Assembly: GCA_015233485.1 (NCBI GenBank) | Contig: JADFXO010000027.1 | Span: forward strand, 1-21,233 | DNA: 21,233 bases | Direction of reading: 5' to 3' | Source of the DNA: Nitrospirota bacterium | Lineage (GTDB): Bacteria; Nitrospirota; Thermodesulfovibrionia; Thermodesulfovibrionales; Magnetobacteriaceae | Part shown: in pieces, positions 15,241 through 21,233 of the stretch | Layout of the letters: every line of letters begins with the position of its first letter | Position numbering within the stretch: the stretch's first letter is position 1 | Position numbers and translations under genes: made by a program | Notes under the pieces: generated by a model | What the model was told of the DNA's origin: nothing | Seen by the model: only the letters and a program-made list of their open reading frames with translations | Databases searched by the model: none

Positions 15241-16421
15241 ATCATTACTTGCCCGCCATTTACTCTGATAGTTTCGCCTGTTAAAAAATCTGACATATTG
15301 GACGCTAAAAAGCTTATCGCGCCAGAGACATCCTCAGGTTTTGCGATTCTTTTCAATGGAGTGCCAGCCTTTACCAACAGCTTGATCTTTTCAGGAATAT
15401 CCCCTATCAACTCTGTGTCTGTCATACCTGGTGATACCATGTTTATGAGTATTCCATTTGTGGCAAGCTCAGAGACAAGGGCCTTAGAAAATCCGCTTAA
15501 TGCAGATTTTGCCGTTATGTAATGAGCTATTTGAGATTTTGGTTTATCAACATCTTGTGTAATGATATTTATCACCTTACCTGTTTTTTCTTTTTCCATG
15601 TATGGCAGGAAACTTTTCATGAGATTAAAGAACCCTTTTACGTTTATGTCGATGTGGTTCTGCATGTCTTGCCATTGCATATGTGAAAAGGCAATATTGG
15701 CAATTCTTATCGTAGAGCAGTTTACAAGAACATCTAATTTTCCAAATATCCTTATAACATGTTCAGCCATGTCCATAACCTGATTTTCGTTTCTTATATC
15801 AGCCTTAAATATCATGGCCTTTTGCCCTGTCTTTTCTATCTCATGCCTCAACTCTCTTGCCTTACCTTCATTGATATTGTAGTGTACTCCTATATCAAAA
15901 CCGTCTTTTGCCAACTGCAAACATGCCGCCGTGCCTATTCCTCCGGTTGCCCCAATGACAAGAGCAGTTTTCCTGGTTGATTGTTCTGTCAAAACATTAT
16001 CGGGTACTTCATCTTCAACAATTTTGACCTTCGCCGTTCCTTTTAAAACTTTCTGCTTAAACTGATTATGGATTTCAGTTTTTAGTTCGATTATACCAAG
16101 TCTTTCCACCTTGTTTATAACTTCGGCAGCTACATGAAGTTCATCACCGACTCTCACAGGCAGGAGGAATTCAACATTGTAGGCAAACCATAAGGCACCG
16201 TCACCAGGCAGTTTAGTCCCTATTATAGTAGAAATGAAAGACGCACTAAGCATTCCGTGAACTACCGGTTTCTTAAATGTAGTATTTTTAGCATACTCAG
16301 CGTCCACATGAATTTTATTATCATCTCCAGTTAGCTCTACAAATTTCTTAATATCGTCTTCAGTTATAACATGCTTGATTTCAGCCTTTTCTCCTAACTT
16401 TATTAAATCGAATTTACCCAT
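15237..16421 (-). CDS. MaoC-type dehydratase fused to SDR ketoreductase
   Basis: A 394-residue two-domain protein. Residues 1-135 form a MaoC/R-specific hydratase domain with Asp33 and His38 (TGDDNKIHVD) spaced as in the PhaJ catalytic pair and followed by KPVVHGML. Residues 150-394 form a short-chain dehydrogenase with GATGGIG (157-163), NVKGFF, and Tyr301-x3-Lys305 (YITAK). The SDR Ser is replaced: position Tyr-13 is Thr288 (NIITQD), and the usual NNAG reads NCST (234-237). The start overlaps the aldolase stop by one base (TAATG). A combined dehydratase and ketoreductase suits cycling between 3-hydroxyacyl, 2-enoyl and 3-ketoacyl chains on ACP or CoA. Such a fusion is uncommon next to FkbH. 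Whether both domains are active is unknown. Confidence 0.88.
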   Translation of the reverse strand: MGKFDLIKLGEKAEIKHVITEDDIKKFVELTGDDNKIHVDAEYAKNTTFKKPVVHGMLSASFISTIIGTKLPGDGALWFAYNVEFLLPVRVGDELHVAAEVINKVERLGIIELKTEIHNQFKQKVLKGTAKVKIVEDEVPDNVLTEQSTRKTALVIGATGGIGTAACLQLAKDGFDIGVHYNINEGKARELRHEIEKTGQKAMIFKADIRNENQVMDMAEHVIRIFGKLDVLVNCSTIRIANIAFSHMQWQDMQNHIDINVKGFFNLMKSFLPYMEKEKTGKVINIITQDVDKPKSQIAHYITAKSALSGFSKALVSELATNGILINMVSPGMTDTELIGDIPEKIKLLVKAGTPLKRIAKPEDVSGAISFLASNMSDFLTGETIRVNGGQVMI

Positions 16422-17188
16422 TAGATAAGCCTCTTACCTAATTGAACTAATACTTCGCTGCACTTCTTTCCAAGATAAAGGAAATCCACACCAACGGCTA
16501 AAAATATGTATCCTTTGTCCAAATATTTTTGTGCTTCCATATGATTGGGTTGTACAACATGAAATCCCATAGGTTTTTTCATCATGGCACATACACGCTC
16601 ATAATGATTTATCGCATGAATGACATCAAGGTTTTCAAAATCTCCTGGCTTTCCAAGTGACCCTGAGAGGTCATAAGGGCCAATAATAGACCCATCCACA
16701 CCTTCAACACTTAAAATCTCTTCAAGATTGTGAACTGCCTCTATATGTTCTATCTGGACGATAACAACGCTATCTGTGTATACCCAATCTTTATACCTTT
16801 CAAAACCAAAACCGTATTCCTGTGCCCTGGTAAGTCCAACTCCTCTGCTTCCATAAGGTGGATATTTCACCGCCTGTACTGCTTTGACGGCATCCTCCTG
16901 TGTATTTACCATAGGAACGATAACACCATGGGCACCGATATCCATTACCCTCTTTATCAGACATATACTGTTTTCGCCCACACGAACAAGAGGAACTACC
17001 CCACAAGCCTCAATGGCAACGATAAGAGGGAGCAGTTCGTGCAGGGTTATCGCCGAATGTTCCATATCGATAGTCAGCCAGTCATACCCTCTTTGGGACA
17101 TCACTTCAGCAACCGATACATGACCAATCGTTAACCATGACCCTATCGTTGGTTTGTTATTCGTTAACAACTCTTTTAATTTTTTCAT
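16421..17188 (-). CDS. HpcH/HpaI-family pyruvate-dependent aldolase
   Basis: A 255-residue class II aldolase of the HpaI group. The residues used by the known enzymes line up: His44 (DMEHS), Arg69 (PLVRVGE), Glu147 (VQIEH) and Asp173 (GPYDLSGSLG), the last two being metal ligands, with PPYGSRGVG (110-118) also typical. Family reaction: reversible aldol addition of pyruvate (or hydroxypyruvate-like donors) to aldehydes, giving 2-keto-3-deoxy acids such as 4-hydroxy-2-ketoheptane-1,7-dioate or 2-keto-3-deoxy sugar acids. The ATG at 17188 lies immediately after the flippase stop, and the stop overlaps the next gene's start. It could supply the carbon skeleton activated by the KdsB-like enzyme, or else serve the acyl module it is translationally linked to. 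Confidence 0.9.
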   Translation of the reverse strand: MKKLKELLTNNKPTIGSWLTIGHVSVAEVMSQRGYDWLTIDMEHSAITLHELLPLIVAIEACGVVPLVRVGENSICLIKRVMDIGAHGVIVPMVNTQEDAVKAVQAVKYPPYGSRGVGLTRAQEYGFGFERYKDWVYTDSVVIVQIEHIEAVHNLEEILSVEGVDGSIIGPYDLSGSLGKPGDFENLDVIHAINHYERVCAMMKKPMGFHVVQPNHMEAQKYLDKGYIFLAVGVDFLYLGKKCSEVLVQLGKRLI

Positions 17189-17191
17189 AAT

Positions 17192-18727
17192 TCATATCTT
17201 TATTTTATTTGCGCAAAATTGAAACACCAAATCCATATCCTGCTTCTTAAGACCAAACATGTCTGGTATAAAATAGGCAAATAACGCTACCATGACAGTA
17301 TATAAAACTCCAGCAAGGATAAATGATACGATGTTACTAACACCAAAAGTGAACATAGAATCGATAACGAATGTCGCAATGGTGGCGATACCTAACATAC
17401 AAGCCACACTGACTATCTGATGTCTGAGATTCTTTAGAAATGAGAAGTGCAGCATTTTTGAGTTGTAGTAAATTTTGACGTTGACGCCTATAATATTTAT
17501 TAAAACCATTTTAATCGCTAATCCTACCGAACCGGCATTGATACCCATTTTATTTGAAGGTGCAAGTAAAAAATAGGAGATCGGTAAACTAATAATCGTT
17601 ATGAACAAGTTAATGTTACTATATAAACGAGTCTGCCCCATGGCAAAGAATACAGAACCGGATAACTGTCCATAGGTCTGATGCATAGGAAAGAATGCCA
17701 TGATAGTAACAGCAGGGACAGCACCATGAAAACCTGCACCACCTATAATTGCTACAATCTTATCTGCCTGCAATGCGACAAAACATGAAAAATAAGTTGC
17801 TACAGAATACAGCATAGGATTATAACGTTCAAAAAGATAGGCCAACCTTGTAGTATCCCTGTTACCGAATGCAATTGAATACTCTCTTGTAATCAATGGA
17901 ATCATTGCACCTGTAAACAAGAAGCATATGATACCAATCTGGGAGGACAGGCTATAAAAACCCTGTTCAACACTTCCCCTGTAGACTTGTAACAGCCATC
18001 TGTCAATTATATCAGCTATTAAAGACACAACAGCAGCGATAAAGAGAGGTTGGCTGTATCGATAAAATTCATTGAGATACAACTTAATCTGCTGTATATT
18101 TAATATTCGGTCTTGTTTCATGGAGAATCCACTTTTTCCCATTACCCATATAAACGAACCAGCCATACAAAATAAAATCAGGTAATTATATATAAAAAAC
18201 AAGGTCAAATGGAGTTGTCCGGCATAAAAAAGCCCTGTAATGACCATCAGGCCGAGCATTTTTTGCACTATTTTTGCTTTTTCCGCTAATACGGTTACAC
18301 CATACGCATCGGCCATCTGAGCAAGAACATTATAGGTTAGCCAGGAGAAAATACTCAATACAGCAGCCATGCAAATGTACAGGTACTCTTCTCCAGGCAA
18401 AATCATGCTATATGTTGAAGTTATGTACATTAGAGCAACCAACCCAATTACTAACGCCGAAATGCTTCCAGCGTAATATAGATAAAAAGATACAAGCCCA
18501 TGCTCCTTTGGTCTTTGGGACAATCTGACATAGAAACAGGTAGAAGTGCCCATATCTAAGAAGCTGATAACTTGTGTAAAAAAATTTGTCAAATAACTAA
18601 AGTCTCCGTAATTTCTTGCCCCAAGCCCTCTGGGAATAATTGCCTGCGTGATAAGATTAAAGAATAGACCAATCAAATTGGTTGATAGTTTGAAAGTATA
18701 TCGCTTTTTAAGAGAGTCCTCACCCAC
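17192..18727 (-). CDS. wzx: Polysaccharide repeat-unit flippase, Wzx/MATE-like (MOP superfamily)
   Basis: A 511-residue protein with about 12-14 hydrophobic segments across the whole length and no large soluble domain, the topology of MOP-superfamily flippases (Wzx/RfbX, PF01943 / PF13440). The start contains NLIGLFFNLITQAIIPRGLG (14-33), like the first helix of Wzx, which moves undecaprenyl-linked oligosaccharide units across the inner membrane. The start is GTG 18727; an in-frame TGA lies nine codons upstream and no in-frame ATG lies closer than that. A Wzx in a cluster of glycosyltransferases points to the Wzx/Wzy assembly route, although Wzy is not seen in this window. Symbol by function and topology. 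Confidence 0.85.
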   Translation of the reverse strand: MGEDSLKKRYTFKLSTNLIGLFFNLITQAIIPRGLGARNYGDFSYLTNFFTQVISFLDMGTSTCFYVRLSQRPKEHGLVSFYLYYAGSISALVIGLVALMYITSTYSMILPGEEYLYICMAAVLSIFSWLTYNVLAQMADAYGVTVLAEKAKIVQKMLGLMVITGLFYAGQLHLTLFFIYNYLILFCMAGSFIWVMGKSGFSMKQDRILNIQQIKLYLNEFYRYSQPLFIAAVVSLIADIIDRWLLQVYRGSVEQGFYSLSSQIGIICFLFTGAMIPLITREYSIAFGNRDTTRLAYLFERYNPMLYSVATYFSCFVALQADKIVAIIGGAGFHGAVPAVTIMAFFPMHQTYGQLSGSVFFAMGQTRLYSNINLFITIISLPISYFLLAPSNKMGINAGSVGLAIKMVLINIIGVNVKIYYNSKMLHFSFLKNLRHQIVSVACMLGIATIATFVIDSMFTFGVSNIVSFILAGVLYTVMVALFAYFIPDMFGLKKQDMDLVFQFCANKIKI

Positions 18728-18748
18728 GATATTTAACTTTCTGAATGT

Positions 18749-19933
18749 TCATGCTCTTAAATGGTTAATCAAATTTTGCCACGTTGGAATATCATCGGTG
18801 CCTTTCATCTTGATATAAATATTTTTATATCTCTCGTATAAATCTTCATTCACAACAAGCTCTTTAGCCAGATCAACATCAAATGTTTCATTCAAATTCA
18901 GTGGCCTCTTGCCAATAAGCAATGCTTGATAATTTATCAATCTGTCTCCAAAAGCCTTTATCTGAGATTTTTCTAAACAATCCATAGTAACAAAGATCAT
19001 GGGTTTTTTGTATATTATTCCGAGATTCATAGCATAGCTATAATGAAGAATCACAAGTTTTGATTTCCTGACCAGTTCCACTGTTTTGCCCAATACAACA
19101 GGCCTACCCCCGAAATAATCAGGACGATTAGCATAATCGGAGCGAGGATGGGCCGCAATAACGATATGTATAGAATGATTTTGTTGAAGATAATCAAAGA
19201 ATCTACAAATAAGAGGATAATATTCATCAGGAGAAATAACCATTCCGCCTGGTTGATAATTGTCAGGGTGAAAAGGTTCATACTGATCCAAGAAAACAGC
19301 CATTTTATCGTCAATTGCGCCTGGATTTTTCAAGTCTCTGAGATAACTATCATAATCCAAAGTATGGGTACGGATTATTTTAGTTCCTTCATCAATATGC
19401 AATTTAGATAAATCAAAATCCCCTCCCCCCACTATTAAATAATCAGGCGGGGAAATACCAAGATACTTACGAGGAATACGGGCAAACACAGTTCCTTTAA
19501 GCTCTCCCATAGTAAGATTTTTTACCCTGTCGTAGAGGCTCCTTCTCTTTGATTTATTAAAATCAGGATGGTTGTAATTCAACGGGTGATTGTAAAAGAC
19601 TTTGCAATACAAAATTCCCAGTCTGGCAATTTCACGATAAATAAAAATGGTTTTAAAATTATAAAAAAGCATGCTGATAATCAGACAGTTCCCTGTCAAT
19701 TGAGAGATGGCTGAGATAATATCCCTTTTAGAATGAAATATGTAACGCGTTTCGAAATCTGCCTTATGAGAAGTAGTGTAATTTACATATCTATCGTACG
19801 TAAGGAAAGGCGTAAATTCCCATACTTCAACCTCAAAGCCATTTTCTATGAAAGTTGAGATTCCAAAGCGTTCTTCGTCAAATTTGGTAAGAGGAGAGTG
19901 TAAAAAATATACAATTCTCTTAACAGTTTCCAT
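18749..19933 (-). CDS. Putative GT-B-like glycosyltransferase for surface polysaccharide
   Basis: A 394-residue soluble protein. The C-terminal half has a pattern also seen in the 630-residue glycosyltransferase at 3076-4968: a strand ending in IAAHPRSDY (259-267), an ELVRKSKLVILHYSYAMNLGIIYKKP stretch (286-311, read in two parts) with the S-x4-A/G-x5-P donor-loop logic, and a hydrophobic strand MIFVTMD. An N-terminal Rossmann-like half includes KVFYNHPLNYNHPD. Similar proteins in sialyl/polysialyltransferase-like and capsular-biosynthesis groups act on CMP- or other nucleotide sugars, which would fit the CMP-sugar made in this cluster. The ATG at 19933 has TGGAGATA just upstream and a possible promoter 42-70 bases ahead. 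Donor, acceptor and exact family are not settled by eye. Confidence 0.6.
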   Translation of the reverse strand: METVKRIVYFLHSPLTKFDEERFGISTFIENGFEVEVWEFTPFLTYDRYVNYTTSHKADFETRYIFHSKRDIISAISQLTGNCLIISMLFYNFKTIFIYREIARLGILYCKVFYNHPLNYNHPDFNKSKRRSLYDRVKNLTMGELKGTVFARIPRKYLGISPPDYLIVGGGDFDLSKLHIDEGTKIIRTHTLDYDSYLRDLKNPGAIDDKMAVFLDQYEPFHPDNYQPGGMVISPDEYYPLICRFFDYLQQNHSIHIVIAAHPRSDYANRPDYFGGRPVVLGKTVELVRKSKLVILHYSYAMNLGIIYKKPMIFVTMDCLEKSQIKAFGDRLINYQALLIGKRPLNLNETFDVDLAKELVVNEDLYERYKNIYIKMKGTDDIPTWQNLINHLRA

Positions 19934-19974
19934 ATTATATCTCCATTTATTATAGTCCGTTCATAAAATACTAT

Positions 19975-20003
19975 ATTTTACAAAACAATTAAAATAATGT
20001 AAA
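19975..20003 (-). promoter_or_regulatory. Candidate sigma-70-type promoter inside the cluster
   Basis: In the 72-bp gap before the 394-residue glycosyltransferase gene, the minus strand reads TTTACA (19998-20003), a 17-bp spacer, and TAAAAT (19975-19980): five of six bases match at each box. It could give an internal transcript for the glycosyltransferase and later genes. The gap is very AT-rich, so chance matches are expected; no operator or terminator accompanies it. Confidence 0.35.
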
Positions 20004-20005
20004 CT

Positions 20006-21233
20006 TTAACTCTGACGGAAGCCTCTAAAGCTTACATCGTACTCAAGGTAGAGTTTTCTTGCCTGATTAAGTGTAGACGACAATTTTTTGTTATAGTAAT
20101 TCGTTATCAATCTACTGTTTGCTTCGAGTAAACATAGATGAAACTCATCGTCGCTCATATCGGTAAAATTAATCGCCAATAGATCTGAATTTACATGTTT
20201 ATTCTCATAAAAATCCTCACAATCCTTTAAAAGACCTTTCTCTATTGCATAATAATAAAGTGGAGAGCCAGGATATGGAGTTACCGGACGGATAGTGCGA
20301 AATTGTGCACCATCATCGTATTTAAGTAAGAACTCCACCCCTTTATTCAATGTTTCCCTATTTTCGCCAATATTACCGAATATAACATTATAACCAGGGC
20401 TAATACCGGCAGCTAATGTCATTTCAATCCCTTCTATTATCTGTTTGACCGTTAATACTTTGTTCATATTTTTTAATATTTGGTCATCGAGTGCTTCAAT
20501 TCCGTAATTAATAAATACACATCCAGCCCTTTTCATCAAGTCCAGAACATCCCGTTTAGCATAATTAAGCCTTCCATTACATTCCCATTTGATGTTCAGC
20601 TTGTGTTTAAGAAAATCGTTGCATAAACTTATTGTCCGCTCACGTGACGACATCAACAGTTCATCACCAAAAGAAATGCATGTAATTCCATAATCTTTTT
20701 TGAGTAATTTTATCTCTTCAATGATATTCTCATTACTTCTTGGACGGAATCCAACATCAAGTCTGAAACAAAAATTACATGTAAACGTACACCCTCTGCC
20801 AGAAAGTATAGGCATTACAAAATCACTATTACTGCAATGAGGCATACGTAAAAGTCGATAATACTCCATTGGAAACATCTCATAAGCTGGAAAAGGAAGA
20901 TTATCTATATCCTGAATTAAAGGTCTGCGTTCGTTAATAACGCAATGATCTAAATCTATGAATGCTATACCTTTAATTTGATGCAAAGAATGTTTATTCT
21001 TTAAAGCATATAGCAATTCAATGATAGTTGCTTCTCCCTCACCCATAACAACTGCATCAGCTCCTGTCTTGCGTAGAAAAAACTCAGGCGCTGGAGTTGG
21101 TCCATGTCCACCAATGATATAAAATGGTCTGTGTCTCACTCTGTTTATGGCCTCAGATATCTTTAAGGTCTTTCTGTATTCATAATAACCGGCTATAAGG
21201 CTTAATCCAACAACATCAAACATATTATCTTCA
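20006..21233 (-). CDS. B12-binding radical SAM protein (5' end beyond window)
   Basis: About 409 residues are visible. ATG 21223 is present, but the frame stays open to the edge of the window, and the visible start (MFDVVGLSLIAGYYEYR) corresponds to the interior of a B12-binding alpha/beta domain, so the true start is probably upstream. The domain continues with GGHGPTPAP and ADAVVMGEGE (55-64 from that Met), the usual B12-domain end. The 4Fe-4S motif is Cys145, Cys149, Cys152 (RGCTFTCNFCF), followed by FGDELLMSS and the TIM-barrel segment INYGIEALDDQILKNMNK. It belongs to the large group once annotated as Mg-protoporphyrin monomethylester cyclase-like. Stop at 20006 is 72 bp before the glycosyltransferase gene. 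Substrate unknown. Confidence 0.85.
   Translation of the reverse strand, partial: EDNMFDVVGLSLIAGYYEYRKTLKISEAINRVRHRPFYIIGGHGPTPAPEFFLRKTGADAVVMGEGEATIIELLYALKNKHSLHQIKGIAFIDLDHCVINERRPLIQDIDNLPFPAYEMFPMEYYRLLRMPHCSNSDFVMPILSGRGCTFTCNFCFRLDVGFRPRSNENIIEEIKLLKKDYGITCISFGDELLMSSRERTISLCNDFLKHKLNIKWECNGRLNYAKRDVLDLMKRAGCVFINYGIEALDDQILKNMNKVLTVKQIIEGIEMTLAAGISPGYNVIFGNIGENRETLNKGVEFLLKYDDGAQFRTIRPVTPYPGSPLYYYAIEKGLLKDCEDFYENKHVNSDLLAINFTDMSDDEFHLCLLEANSRLITNYYNKKLSSTLNQARKLYLEYDVSFRGFRQS

Noticed and set aside
1..21233. CRISPR arrays, tRNA or rRNA genes and intact insertion sequences
   Set aside because: No regularly spaced repeats, cloverleaf-like sequences, rRNA core segments or transposase motifs were seen on either strand.

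Overview
This window is a piece of a surface-polysaccharide (O-antigen, LPS or capsule type) biosynthesis locus from an AT-rich, probably Gram-negative bacterium. Every convincing gene lies on the minus strand, so the block reads from right (21233) to left (1), largely as one transcription unit with short gaps and several stop/start overlaps. The taxon cannot be fixed from the sequence. A Wzx-type flippase, a CMP-Kdo-synthetase-like enzyme and cobalamin-type radical SAM proteins fit Planctomycetota, Omnitrophota, deltaproteobacterial-type lineages and others.

Layout in the direction of transcription. (1) 21233-18749: a B12-type radical SAM protein cut by the window edge, then a candidate promoter and a putative GT-B glycosyltransferase. 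(2) 18727-17192: Wzx-like flippase. (3) 17188-12636: an HpcH/HpaI aldolase, a MaoC-SDR fusion, an FkbH-like HAD enzyme, a stand-alone acyl carrier protein and a left-handed beta-helix acyltransferase, four of them joined by overlapping stops and starts. This looks like a module that builds or modifies an ACP-bound acyl group and transfers it to a sugar. (4) 12601-9987: a second radical SAM protein and a zinc-ribbon methyltransferase. (5) 9973-5801: a KdsB-like CMP-sugar synthetase, Gfo/Idh/MocA oxidoreductase, GmhA-like SIS isomerase, 2-hydroxyacid dehydrogenase interrupted by an in-frame TAA, and IMPase-family phosphatase. (6) 5800-5049: a 115-bp nested inverted-repeat element and a frameshifted cyclase pseudogene. 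(7) 4968-936: a second GT-B-like glycosyltransferase, a small membrane protein and a GT-C-like polytopic protein. (8) 935-1: a stub that looks like the first codons of a lost family 2 glycosyltransferase, a degenerate interspersed repeat, and a SAM methyltransferase running off the left edge.

Working hypothesis: SIS isomerase, pyruvate-type aldolase, IMPase phosphatase and CMP transferase parallel the four steps of the Kdo pathway (KdsD, KdsA, KdsC, KdsB), but the KdsA and KdsC roles would be filled by unrelated folds. The product would be a CMP-activated 2-keto-3-deoxy sugar acid, possibly decorated by the ACP-dependent acyl module and by the methyltransferases or radical SAM enzymes before export by Wzx. 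Two genes are broken and one is a stub, so the locus is either decaying or being remodelled. No initiating glycosyltransferase, Wzy, Wzz or ABC transporter is visible here.
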